From Sphaerotilus natans (lineage in GTDB: Bacteria; Pseudomonadota; Gammaproteobacteria; Burkholderiales; Burkholderiaceae_C): a DNA stretch of 64,000 nucleotides. The notes under the pieces are model-generated. The model ran no database searches, was not told the origin of the DNA, and saw only the letters and a list, made by a program, of their open reading frames with translations. Location: NCBI RefSeq assembly GCF_900156335.1, contig NZ_FTMZ01000012.1:62001-126000 (forward strand), in the 5' to 3' direction. Below, piece after piece: positions 8,550 through 17,470 of the stretch. Positions within the stretch are counted from its first letter, which is position 1; each line of letters opens with the position of its first letter. The position numbers and the translations under genes are program-made.

Positions 8550-11225
8550 ATGTTCGCGCCTGCTCCGTCGGTTGCCGCCGACCTTCTCCTGCTGCCATCC
8601 GCGCTGCTCGATGCGCTGTCCGACCTGGTCCTGGTGATCGGTCCGGATGCGCGGCTCGAGCGGCTCAACCGTGCTGCGCTGCGCCGTCTGGCGCTCGAGC
8701 CCGGAACGGCGCTGGCCGATCTGCGTCCGGTGCTGGGCGATCGCCTGCATGCCCGGCTGCACGCGGTCCTGGTCGGCGACATGCCGCTGCCGCCCGCCCC
8801 GGGCGATGCCGGCTCGCTGGTGGCGCTTGGCCAGGGGCGCTGGGCTCTGGTGCTGCCGGCCACACCGGGCCCGGCCGGTCCGGACCTGACGTCGCTGCCC
8901 GCTGACGAGGCGACGGTGCTGCGCGATCAGCTCGAGCGCTTGGCGCATGAGCATCTTCACTGGTTCGAATCGGTGCCGGTCGGCCTGGTGCTGTTCGACG
9001 CGACCGGGCTGGTGCTGCAGTCGAATGCGCGGCTGGCCCAGCTTGTCGGCGAGGTGCCGGTCGATCTGGGCGAAGCGGGCAGGCTGCTGCGCGGCCTGCT
9101 GGGCTGGGGCGAGGGCGCGCTGGACGGCCTGCAGCCCGGTGACGGCAGCGGGCGGGTGTGCCAGCTGCAGGCGCCCGCCAGCCTGTCGGGACGATGGCTG
9201 CGTGCGCGGGTCTGCTGCAGCGGCCTGCGCCAGGGCGTGCGTCGCTATCTCGGACTGATCGAGGACTGCAGCGCCGAACACCAGCGCGACCAGGCCGAGC
9301 AGATGCTGGAGGATCTGCGCGGCATCGTCGAGAGCTCGCCGGTGGGCATCGCCTCGCTGCGCGGCTTTCGGGTGGTGCACAGCAACCGGCGCTTCGAGCG
9401 CATGCTTCAGGTGCCCGCCGGCGAGGCGCTGGGCGCCGACATCCGCCGGCTGCTGCGCGCCGGCACCGGCGAGGCGGCCGACACCGCCTACGACGAGGAT
9501 GGCCCGATCGGCGCGGCGCTGTCCGACGGTGGCCTGCACGAGACCGAGATCGAGGTGCGTGGCGACGATGGCCTGGCGCACTGGCATGCGCTGTCGATCC
9601 GCCGCATCGGCCCGCCGGGCGAGGCGCCGCAGGCGATCGCGGTGCTCAGCGAGATCACCCGGCTGAAGACCCAGCAGGTCGAGCTCGAGCATCTGGCGCT
9701 GGAGCGCGAGCGCATGGCGCTGGCGCTGGGCCAGCAGGCCGACCGCACCCGCGCGGTGCTCGACTCGGTGCTGGTGGGCATCGTGACCGCCGACGAGCGC
9801 GGGCGCATCCTGTGGCTGAACCGCTCGGCGCGGCGCATGTTCGGCGGTGACCTGGGCGACTTTCTCGGCCGGCCGCTCGACATCGTCGCCACGACGCAGG
9901 CCTCGCATCCGTTCCGCCGCACGGTGGCGCTGTTCGAGGCGCTGCGCGACGGCGAGGCGGTGCAGTTCGAATGCCAGGTCCAGGCCTGCGACGGGCGCAC
10001 CTTCTGGATCGTCGGCAATGCGGTGGCCACCCAGGGGCTGGACGGCCGGCGCGAGATGACCTTCGCGATGATGGACATCGACCAGCGCCGCCAGGCCGAG
10101 GCGCGCATCGCCGAAGCCCAGAGTTCGCTGCAGCGCATCATCGAGGCCGCGCCGATGGCGATCGCGGTCTGCGATGCCGCGACGATGACGGTGCAGCAGC
10201 TCAACCGGGTCGCCGCCGGCCTGTGCGGTGTGGCCTCGCCCGAGCTGGCGATCGGTCGCACGCCGGGCCAGCTCTACGCGCCTCAGGTCGCACAGCGGCT
10301 GCACGCCGACTTCGAGGCCGCGCTGGCCCAGCCTGACGGCGTGACCCAGCGCGAATATGTCCTGAGTCGCGACGGTGCCGAGCAGGTCTGGGACGCGCGC
10401 TTCCTGCCGCTGGCGCACGCCGGCAGCCGGGTCGACCAGCTGCTGATGGTCGCCACCGATGTCAGCGCCCAGCGCGCGGCCCAGAAGGCCGAGCTGGAGG
10501 CGGCGATCGCCCAGCGCGAGATGCTGGTGCAGGAGGTTCATCACCGCATCAAGAACAATCTGCAGGGCGTGGCCGGCCTGATGCAGCAGGCGGCGAACCG
10601 CCGGCCCGAAGTGCGTCCGCTCATTGCCGAGGTGGTCGGCCAGGTCCAGGCCATCGCGCAGGTCTACGGCCTGCAGGTCGGCAACACCGGACTGCTGGCC
10701 GTGCGCAGCGTGGTCGAGGCGATTGCGCAGTCGGTGCAGCGCACCTTCGGTCACCCGATCGAATTGCAGCTCGATCAGCATGAGGGCGCGCCTGCCTGGG
10801 TGCTGCCCGAGGCCGAGTCGATCCCGATCGCGCTGACGCTCAACGAGCTGTTCACCAACGCGGTCAAGCACAGTGCTTCGACCGAGGCGCCGGTGCACTG
10901 CCGGCTGGCGCTGCAGGCCGATGCGGTCGAGATCGTCATCCGCAATGCCGGGCGGCTGCATGAGGGCTTCCGCATCGACCACCGCCCGGCCACTGTTTCC
11001 GGCCTGGGCCTGGTGCGTGCGCTGCTGCCGCGCCGCCAGGCCAGCCTGACGATGGACGCGGCCGACGGCTGGGTCCGCGCCACCGTGCGGCTCGGTCCGC
11101 CCGTGGTGCGCGACGGTGCCGGTGCGGCTGCCGCCGCGCGACAATCGTCGGCCCCTTCGTCCGCCCCTTCGCCTTCAACCTCTCCCGCAACGCATGCATC
11201 AGCAAGGCAGGAACATGGTGTCTGA
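8550..11225 (+). CDS. Multi-PAS sensor histidine kinase, HisKA_2 type
   Basis: An 891 aa kinase without membrane segments, so probably a cytoplasmic sensor. Several PAS-like domains follow each other (about residues 15-95, 135-240, 300-385, 400-500 and 525-640). The dimerisation/phosphoacceptor segment is of the HisKA_2 type: EVHHRIKNNLQGVAGLMQQ, with His at residue 664. The ATPase domain follows, with N-box LTLNELFTNAVKH near 765-777 and a short G-box region SGLGLV. The C-terminal 40 residues are Ala/Ser/Pro-rich tail. The gene ends 11 bases inside the next gene, an ANTAR response regulator, which is the usual partner of HisKA_2 kinases. The signal is not known. Confidence 0.92.
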   Translation: MFAPAPSVAADLLLLPSALLDALSDLVLVIGPDARLERLNRAALRRLALEPGTALADLRPVLGDRLHARLHAVLVGDMPLPPAPGDAGSLVALGQGRWALVLPATPGPAGPDLTSLPADEATVLRDQLERLAHEHLHWFESVPVGLVLFDATGLVLQSNARLAQLVGEVPVDLGEAGRLLRGLLGWGEGALDGLQPGDGSGRVCQLQAPASLSGRWLRARVCCSGLRQGVRRYLGLIEDCSAEHQRDQAEQMLEDLRGIVESSPVGIASLRGFRVVHSNRRFERMLQVPAGEALGADIRRLLRAGTGEAADTAYDEDGPIGAALSDGGLHETEIEVRGDDGLAHWHALSIRRIGPPGEAPQAIAVLSEITRLKTQQVELEHLALERERMALALGQQADRTRAVLDSVLVGIVTADERGRILWLNRSARRMFGGDLGDFLGRPLDIVATTQASHPFRRTVALFEALRDGEAVQFECQVQACDGRTFWIVGNAVATQGLDGRREMTFAMMDIDQRRQAEARIAEAQSSLQRIIEAAPMAIAVCDAATMTVQQLNRVAAGLCGVASPELAIGRTPGQLYAPQVAQRLHADFEAALAQPDGVTQREYVLSRDGAEQVWDARFLPLAHAGSRVDQLLMVATDVSAQRAAQKAELEAAIAQREMLVQEVHHRIKNNLQGVAGLMQQAANRRPEVRPLIAEVVGQVQAIAQVYGLQVGNTGLLAVRSVVEAIAQSVQRTFGHPIELQLDQHEGAPAWVLPEAESIPIALTLNELFTNAVKHSASTEAPVHCRLALQADAVEIVIRNAGRLHEGFRIDHRPATVSGLGLVRALLPRRQASLTMDAADGWVRATVRLGPPVVRDGAGAAAAARQSSAPSSAPSPSTSPATHASARQEHGV

Positions 11226-11907
11226 CCGATCCGCCGCCCCTTCCCCTTTCCCGGCGCCTCCTGCGGCTGCCGCCTCGCGCGGCCGCATCCTGGTCGTCGA
11301 TGACGACCGCCTGGTGCTGGCCACCGTGGTGCACGGGCTGGCCGATGCCGGCTTCGACATCATCGACGCCGACAACGGCGACGACGCCATCCTGCTGGCG
11401 CGCGAGCACCGCCCGGACCTGGCGCTGCTCGACATCCGCATGGACGGCATGAGCGGCTTCGATGTCGCGCGCTACCTGCGCGACGCGCTGCAGGTGCCCT
11501 TCGTCTTCCTGTCGGCCTTCTCCGACGAGGCCACGCTGGCGCAGATCCGCGCGCTGGGCGCGCTGGCCTCGCTGGTCAAGCCGCTCGACATCGCGCAGAT
11601 CATCCCGGCGGTCGAGCAGGCGCTGGTGCAGGTGCGCAGCCAGCGCGACGCCGCGCTGCAGCTGCCCGAGTCCGTGCCGGTGGCGGCGGTCACCCGCGTG
11701 CCGGCCGAGGCGCCGGCCGCGCCGGAGCCGCTCGACGACATGGTGGCGATCGCGGTTGGCATCGTGATGCACCGCTTCTCGCTGGACCGCGCGGCCGCGC
11801 TGCAGCGCCTGGAGCGCCTGGCCCGCCAGGAAGGTCGGCCACTGCTGCAGAGCTGCCGCGCGATGGTGGAGGCGCTGGAGCGGCTGGCGCTGGCGGGGGG
11901 GATCTGA
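11215..11907 (+). CDS. Response regulator with ANTAR RNA-binding output domain
   Basis: A 230 aa protein. Residues about 24-140 form a receiver domain (RILVVDDDRLVLATVV; phosphoacceptor LLDIRMDG with Asp73; Lys in LVKPLDIAQ). The C-terminal 55 residues match an ANTAR domain (AVGIVMHRFSLDRAAALQRL...CRAMVEALE). ANTAR domains bind two-hairpin RNA structures and prevent transcription termination, as in NasT, AmiR and EutV. I chose the ATG at 11215 because AAGGCAGG stands before it and it overlaps the kinase gene by 11 bases; the frame is open further upstream but within the kinase. The target RNA is not identifiable here. Confidence 0.93.
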   Translation: MVSDRSAAPSPFPAPPAAAASRGRILVVDDDRLVLATVVHGLADAGFDIIDADNGDDAILLAREHRPDLALLDIRMDGMSGFDVARYLRDALQVPFVFLSAFSDEATLAQIRALGALASLVKPLDIAQIIPAVEQALVQVRSQRDAALQLPESVPVAAVTRVPAEAPAAPEPLDDMVAIAVGIVMHRFSLDRAAALQRLERLARQEGRPLLQSCRAMVEALERLALAGGI

Positions 11908-11937
11908 GGACCGGCCTCGAGGTCGGTCTGGCGGGAT

Positions 11938-13293
11938 TCACCCCAGCGTGAACCAGAACGTCGCCCCCTGATTGACCGCCGCCTCGGCACGGATGTCGCC
12001 GCCGTGGCGGCGCAGGATGCGCCGCACCGAAGCCAGGCCGACGCCGGTGCCGGCGAACTCGGTGGCGCCATGCAGGCGCTGGAAGGCGCCGAACAGCCGG
12101 CTGGCGAAGCGCATGTCGAAGCCGGCGCCGTTGTCGCGCACGAAGAAGGCTTCATGCTCGAGCACCGGGTCGCGGGTGCGGCCGAACTCGATCAGCGCGT
12201 TCTCGCGGCGCGACGAGTACTTCCAGGCATTGCCGATCAGGTTGTCGAGCACGATGCGCAGCAGGGCCGGGTCGCCGCTGGCACGCAGGCCTTCGGCGAT
12301 GCGCACCTCGACCTGGCGCTCGGGGGCCTGCTGGCGCAGCTCCTCGATGATCTGCCGGGCCATCGCGCTCAGGTCGACCTCGACCGACTGCAGCGGCTGG
12401 GTCGACAGCCGCGACAGCGCCAGCAGCGCATCGATCATGCCGTTCATGCGCGTGGCCGCGCCCATGATGCGCTCGAGGTGGTCGTTGCCGACCCGGTCGA
12501 GCAGGTGGCCGTAGTCCTCGCGCACGATGCGGGTGAAGCCCTCGATGACGCGGATCGGTGCGCGCAGGTCGTGCGAGACGGTGTAGACGATCGCGGCGCG
12601 GTCGTCCTCGGCGGCACGGATTTCGGGCGGTGCGGCCTCGGTGGCGGGCGAGGCGTTGGCGGCGGTCTCGGGCGGGGTCGGCGGAGCAGGGGGCTCGGGT
12701 TCGGCGGCCGGGGGCAGCCACAGCACCAGGCTGCCGTCGGGCAGGTCGATGCGCCGCGCCCGGGCGCCGGGGGTCGCGCTGAGCGCCACCAGCTCCGCCA
12801 GCATCCGGTCGAGCGCGAGGCTGTCCTGCGGCGGCAGCGTGGCGCGGGCCATCTCGTTGGCGCTCAGCAGCTGCCAGGGCGATGTCGCCGCCCGGGCCGG
12901 TCGCAGCAGCACCGCCGGCCCGGGCAGGCCCTGCAGCAGCTGGCGCTGCAGCTCGAGCAGCTGGGCGACGCTCAGGCGCAGCGCCGGGGGCTGGAGGGGG
13001 TCGGCGCCGGGCTGCTGCGGCAGCCGCGAGGCACCTGAAGGCGGCTCCGCCTCGGTCGATCGATCCCGACTCTTCAGGCCCTGCGCCAGGCGCATCAGCA
13101 GGGTCTGAAGCTGCGCCACCAGGGCGGCCAGCACCAAGGCCAGCAGGGCCAGCAGGGCGGACAGCGGCAGGGCGGGCGGGCGGGGACCGGCCAGCCAGTG
13201 CACGCACAGCAGCAGCAGCGTCGCGGTCACGACGATGCCGCCCAGGCGGGCTGCCAGGGGCCAGGAGGCCGGTTCGCGCGGTGGCAGGGACAT
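11938..13293 (-). CDS. Membrane-bound sensor histidine kinase
   Basis: A 451 aa histidine kinase read opposite to its neighbours. Two hydrophobic segments near the N-terminus (about residues 15-32 and 40-65) anchor it in the membrane with only a very short periplasmic loop. A PAS-like region may occupy about 100-190. HisKA carries YTVSHDLRAPIRVIEGF with His241, the ATPase domain has N-box NLIGNAWKYS, G1 DNGAGFDM and G2 GTGVGLASVRRIL. HDLRAPIR and this tail resemble the phytochrome-type/CikA-like kinases. I chose the ATG at 13293 because the frame upstream lacks family similarity and a -10-like TACAAT lies 8 bases before it. No response regulator is adjacent on its strand. Confidence 0.92.
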   Translation of the reverse strand: MSLPPREPASWPLAARLGGIVVTATLLLLCVHWLAGPRPPALPLSALLALLALVLAALVAQLQTLLMRLAQGLKSRDRSTEAEPPSGASRLPQQPGADPLQPPALRLSVAQLLELQRQLLQGLPGPAVLLRPARAATSPWQLLSANEMARATLPPQDSLALDRMLAELVALSATPGARARRIDLPDGSLVLWLPPAAEPEPPAPPTPPETAANASPATEAAPPEIRAAEDDRAAIVYTVSHDLRAPIRVIEGFTRIVREDYGHLLDRVGNDHLERIMGAATRMNGMIDALLALSRLSTQPLQSVEVDLSAMARQIIEELRQQAPERQVEVRIAEGLRASGDPALLRIVLDNLIGNAWKYSSRRENALIEFGRTRDPVLEHEAFFVRDNGAGFDMRFASRLFGAFQRLHGATEFAGTGVGLASVRRILRRHGGDIRAEAAVNQGATFWFTLG

Positions 13294-13301
13294 GGCGGGC
13301 G

Positions 13302-13307
13302 ATTGTA
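13302..13307 (-). promoter_or_regulatory. Candidate -10 element of a leaderless transcript
   Basis: Read on the minus strand, TACAAT ends 8 bases before the ATG of the membrane histidine kinase. It is the closest match to TATAAT among the start-proximal hexamers in the window. Confidence 0.5.
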
Positions 13308-13543
13308 GGGACGGCTCCCGCCGATGCCCGGCACCGATGCGGGAAAGCATCATGCCCGTTTCCGAGTTCGGCGAAATTGCGCGTTCGAGGGGTCCGGCGC
13401 CGCTTCTTCGCGGCTTGGCGCGGATGGGCTGCACCTATGCTGCGCGCAGTCCGGATCCGGTGGTCGCGTATTCGTTCCGAGAAACCCGTTGCCGATTCCG
13501 CCTCCGCCTCCGATCCCGGTCCTGCCCGCCGATCCTGCCTGCC

Positions 13544-16500
13544 ATGTCGCCTGATTCCGTCCTGCACCACGAGCCCGAGGCGGGCAGCCCGGTCCTGCGG
13601 CTGGCCCGGCAGCTCCGTGCCTGCACCACCCTGGGCGAGGCGCTGGCGCAGGCGCTCGAGGCGCTGTGCCAGTACACCGGCGCATCCGGCGGCAGCGTGC
13701 TGAAGGTGGAGGATGGAGAGCCGGGCTGCGCGCTGCTGCGGCCCTGGCCGCTGTTGTCCTGGCCGGACGAGGACCGCATCGATCTCGACCAGCTTGTGCC
13801 CTGTGCGCCGGGCCAGGGCGTGCTCGGTCAGGCCCTGGCCACGCTGGCGCCGGCCCAAGGCCGAATCAGCCTCGATGCCTTCGGGCCGATGCCCTGGTGG
13901 CCGCCGGGTCTGAGCGGTCTGCTGGCCCTGCCGGTGCTCTGCGCCGACCGCGCGGTGGCGGTGCTGGAGCTGCACCAGCCGCGTCCGCTGGCCGCCGAGG
14001 TCCGCCTGGAGCTCGAATGGCTCGGGCAGATGCTCGGGCTGCTGGCAGAGCGTGAGCGCCAGCGCGAGCGGCTGGCGCAGGCGGGCCGACGCGAGGCCCG
14101 GCTGCAGATGCTGGCCGCGCGCATCGGCCAGGGCGTGCTGATCACCGACGCCCAGGGCCTGGTGGAATGGGTGCATCCCGGCTTCGCCCAGGTGAGCGGC
14201 CATGCGCCGGAGCGCCTGCAGGGCCGGCGGCTCTGGGAGATCCTGCCCGGCACGGGGGGCGAGGACACGCGCGCCGCGCTGATGCTGCGCGACAGCCTGC
14301 TGCGCGGCGACGACTTCGTGCGCGAGATGGTGGCGCTGCGCGGCGTCGACGATGTGCTGCCCGGCGGCAGCTACTGGCTGGAGATCGACGGCCGCGTCGT
14401 CATCGATACCGTCGAGTGCCAGCCGCGGGTGGTCTGCGTCTGCCGGGATGTGACCGACCGCAAGGAGCGCGAGTTCGGCATCGACGAGGGGCGCGCGCTG
14501 CTGGCGGTGCTGACCGAGCACATTCCGATCAGCCTGGTGGTGCTGGATGCGCAGCAGTTCCGGGTGGTGTCGCTGAACCGGCAGGCCGAGCTGGAGTTCT
14601 CGGTGGCGGGCGCGCAGGCCGGGGGCTGGGGGCTCGACGAGCTGCTGGGCACGCCGGTGGAGGAGCGCCTGCGGCCGCAGCTGGTGCGCGCGCTGGGCAG
14701 CACCGGCTCGGTCGAGCATGAATTTTCCTGTCCGGGGGGCGCGGAGGGCGAGCGGCTGTTCAGCGCCCGCCATGTCGCGGTGCGCAACCGGCTGGGCCGA
14801 CCGACGGTGCTGATCTGCCAGCTGCGCGACATCACCCAGCAGCGCCGCGACGCACGGCAGCTGCGCGAGTCCGAGGAGCGCTACCGCGAGCTGGTCGAGG
14901 CGATCGACGAGGGCGTCTTCGTCACCAGCAACCGCAGCGAGGAGCCGAGCTATGTCGGTGCGCGGGTGCTCGACATGCTGGGTCTGCCGGGTCAGCCGCC
15001 CTGGCCGGCCGACGGGCTGCTGTCGCTGCGGGTGCTCGAGCAGGACCGCCCGCAGCTCGAGCGCCAGCGCGAGCTCGAGCGCCAGGGCAGTGCCAGCGAC
15101 GTGACGCTGCGCATCCACCATCCGGTGCACGGCCTGCGCTGGCTGCGCCAGCGCACCCGTGTGCGCCAGCTGCCCGGCGGCGAGATGCGTGTCTACGGCC
15201 TGCTCGACGATGTGACCGAGGAGCGCGAGCGCGAGCTGCAGCTGCAGACTGCACGCGATGCCGCCGAGAGCGCCAGCCGGGCCAAGAGCCAGTTCATGGC
15301 GACGATGAGCCACGAGATCCGCACGCCGATGAACGGCATTCTCGGCATGACCGAGCTGCTGCTCGGCACCCGGCTCGATGATCGCCAGCGCCGCTTCGCG
15401 CAGGCGGTCTACCGCTCGGGCGAGTCGCTGCTGGAGATCATCAACGACGTGCTGGACTTCGCCAAGATCGAGGCCGGCCGGCTCGAGCTGGTCACCGCCG
15501 AGTTCGGTCTGCATGCGCTGCTCGACGACACGCTGGAGCTGCTGGCGCCGCGGGCGCACGAGAAGGGACTGGAGCTGATCGCGCAGGCCGGCGACGACCT
15601 GCCGCCGGTGGTGCGCGCCGACGCGCTGCGGCTGCGCCAGGTGCTGACCAACCTGGTCTCGAACGCGATCAAGTTCACCGAGCGCGGCGAGGTGGCGGTT
15701 CACCTGCGCCTGCTGTCTCCCCTCCGGCCGGCGCATGGCGACCCGGCCGACGCGGTGCGCCACGACCTCGTTGTCGAGGTGCGCGATACCGGCATCGGCA
15801 TCGCGCCGGAAGCGGTGCCGCGCCTGTTCACCGCCTTCACCCAGGTCCATGAGGGCATGGCGCGGCGCTACGGCGGCACCGGCCTGGGCCTGGCGATCTC
15901 GCGCCAGCTCGTCGAGCTGATGGGCGGCACCATCGAGGTCGAGAGCCGGCCGGGCCTGGGCTCGGTCTTCCGGTTCACGGTGCCGGTCGGCCTGCCGGCT
16001 GCGGGCGTGTCCGGTCCGGCGCCCGAGGCCGGGTCGGTGGCCGCTTCGCCGCAGGCGCCGCAGGATCCGGCCCTGAGCGATCCGGCCGAGACGGCACCGC
16101 TGCCGGGCCTGTCGGTGCTGGTGGTCGACGATCACGAGACCAACCGCACCGTGCTCGACAACCAGCTCGGCGCCTGGGGGCTGCGGGTGACGCTGGCTGC
16201 CGGGGGCGAGCAGGCGCTGGCGCTGCTGCGCCAGCAGGCGCAGCGCCCGGGCGAGCTGCCCTTCGACCTGCTGCTGATCGACTGGCACATGCCCGACATG
16301 GACGGCATCGCGCTGGCGCAGCACCTGCGGCAGCAGGGTCTGGCCCGGCAGGCGCACAAGGTGCTGCTGTCGTCGGTGGCGGCACCTGACGACGCCCGCA
16401 TCGCCCGCGACGCCGGCTTCGATCTGTTCCTGCACAAGCCGGTGCGCCGCACCGAGCTGCGCCAGCTGATCCTGGGCCTGGGCGCCGAGGCCCGGCCCGC

Positions 16501-17470
16501 CGGCGAGGTGGCGGCGCCGCAGTTCGGCGCGCAGGTGCTGGTGGTCGAGGACAACCCGGTCAATCAGGAGGTCATGGGCCAGATGCTGCAGCGCCTGGGC
16601 TGCGCGGTGCGGGTGGCCAGCTCGGCGATGGAGGGCCTGCGCCAGCTCTGCGAGCGCCGCTTCGACCTGGTGCTGATGGACATCCAGATGCCGGGCATGG
16701 ACGGCATCGAGGCGCTGCGCTGCCTGCGCAGCGGCCCGGATGCGCGCTGGCGCTTCGCCACGCCGCGGCGCACGCCGGTCATCGCGGTGACCGCCAATGC
16801 GCTCGCGGGCGACGAGGACCGTTTCCTGTCGCTGGGCTTCGATGCCTATCTGGCCAAGCCCTACCGCCAGACCCAGCTGCTGGCGCTGCTGGCGCGTTTC
16901 CTGGGCGATCGGCTCGGGCCCGAGGGCATGGCCGAGGTCGAGGCGGCGGCGCACACCGCGCCGGGCGAGCTCGCGCCGGCGCGGGTGGAGGCCGAGCTCG
17001 AGCGCATCGAGCATTCGCTGAGGCTGGATCTGCCCGAGCCTGAGCTGGAGCCGCCGTCCGAGCCGCAGCCCGCGCTGCTGGATCCGCAGGCGATGAAGCG
17101 TCTGCACGACCTCGATCCGGGCGGGCGCAACCAGCTGGTGCGCCGGGTGATGCAGGCCTTCGACGCCTCGATCAGCCGGCTGCTGCCGATGCTCGAGCCC
17201 GGGCCGCTCGGACATGATCCGGCCGCGGTGCGCCATGTCACCCATACCCTGCGCTCGTCGGCGGCCAGTCTTGGCGCGCTGCGGCTGGCGGCGCTGTGCG
17301 GCGAATGCGAGCAGGCGCTGCGCCAGGGCCAGGATGCCCGGACCCTGACGACGATGCTCCAGGGCCTGAGCGAGGAAATGATCCGCATCCAGACCGGGGT
17401 GCGGCAGCGGCTGGAGACGATGACGGCAGCAGCCCCGGCCCAGGCCGCGGAGACAGGACGATTGCAGTGA
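13544..17470 (+). CDS. Hybrid sensor kinase GAF-PAS-PAS-PAS-HisKA-HATPase-REC-REC-HPt
   Basis: A 1308 aa soluble hybrid kinase. A GAF-like domain covers about residues 25-170 ([15 protein letters not shown]), then three PAS domains (about 190-310, 325-435, 450-560). HisKA has [20 protein letters not shown] with His590, followed by the ATPase ([24 protein letters not shown]). Two receivers carry phosphoacceptors Asp913 ([12 protein letters not shown]) and Asp1046 ([11 protein letters not shown]), and an HPt domain carries His1234 ([14 protein letters not shown]). All phosphorelay residues are present, so a full internal relay is possible. The ATG at 13544 is the first that fits the GAF start; no good Shine-Dalgarno. 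It is coupled by a GTGA overlap to the GGDEF-EAL gene, its likely output. Confidence 0.93.
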   Translation: MSPDSVLHHEPEAGSPVLRLARQLRACTTLGEALAQALEALCQYTGASGGSVLKVEDGEPGCALLRPWPLLSWPDEDRIDLDQLVPCAPGQGVLGQALATLAPAQGRISLDAFGPMPWWPPGLSGLLALPVLCADRAVAVLELHQPRPLAAEVRLELEWLGQMLGLLAERERQRERLAQAGRREARLQMLAARIGQGVLITDAQGLVEWVHPGFAQVSGHAPERLQGRRLWEILPGTGGEDTRAALMLRDSLLRGDDFVREMVALRGVDDVLPGGSYWLEIDGRVVIDTVECQPRVVCVCRDVTDRKEREFGIDEGRALLAVLTEHIPISLVVLDAQQFRVVSLNRQAELEFSVAGAQAGGWGLDELLGTPVEERLRPQLVRALGSTGSVEHEFSCPGGAEGERLFSARHVAVRNRLGRPTVLICQLRDITQQRRDARQLRESEERYRELVEAIDEGVFVTSNRSEEPSYVGARVLDMLGLPGQPPWPADGLLSLRVLEQDRPQLERQRELERQGSASDVTLRIHHPVHGLRWLRQRTRVRQLPGGEMRVYGLLDDVTEERERELQLQTARDAAESASRAKSQFMATMSHEIRTPMNGILGMTELLLGTRLDDRQRRFAQAVYRSGESLLEIINDVLDFAKIEAGRLELVTAEFGLHALLDDTLELLAPRAHEKGLELIAQAGDDLPPVVRADALRLRQVLTNLVSNAIKFTERGEVAVHLRLLSPLRPAHGDPADAVRHDLVVEVRDTGIGIAPEAVPRLFTAFTQVHEGMARRYGGTGLGLAISRQLVELMGGTIEVESRPGLGSVFRFTVPVGLPAAGVSGPAPEAGSVAASPQAPQDPALSDPAETAPLPGLSVLVVDDHETNRTVLDNQLGAWGLRVTLAAGGEQALALLRQQAQRPGELPFDLLLIDWHMPDMDGIALAQHLRQQGLARQAHKVLLSSVAAPDDARIARDAGFDLFLHKPVRRTELRQLILGLGAEARPAGEVAAPQFGAQVLVVEDNPVNQEVMGQMLQRLGCAVRVASSAMEGLRQLCERRFDLVLMDIQMPGMDGIEALRCLRSGPDARWRFATPRRTPVIAVTANALAGDEDRFLSLGFDAYLAKPYRQTQLLALLARFLGDRLGPEGMAEVEAAAHTAPGELAPARVEAELERIEHSLRLDLPEPELEPPSEPQPALLDPQAMKRLHDLDPGGRNQLVRRVMQAFDASISRLLPMLEPGPLGHDPAAVRHVTHTLRSSAASLGALRLAALCGECEQALRQGQDARTLTTMLQGLSEEMIRIQTGVRQRLETMTAAAPAQAAETGRLQ

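Noticed and set aside
8289-11144. Minus-strand frame of 951 codons opposite the multi-PAS kinase
   Set aside because: Same antisense effect; no domain and no plausible start context.
12152-17245. Very long minus-strand open frame (1697 codons) opposite the hybrid kinase
   Set aside because: Third-position GC bias of the plus-strand gene keeps the antisense frame open. Its product is rich in His, Arg, Gln and Leu without domains; only its last part coincides in strand, in another frame, with the real membrane kinase.
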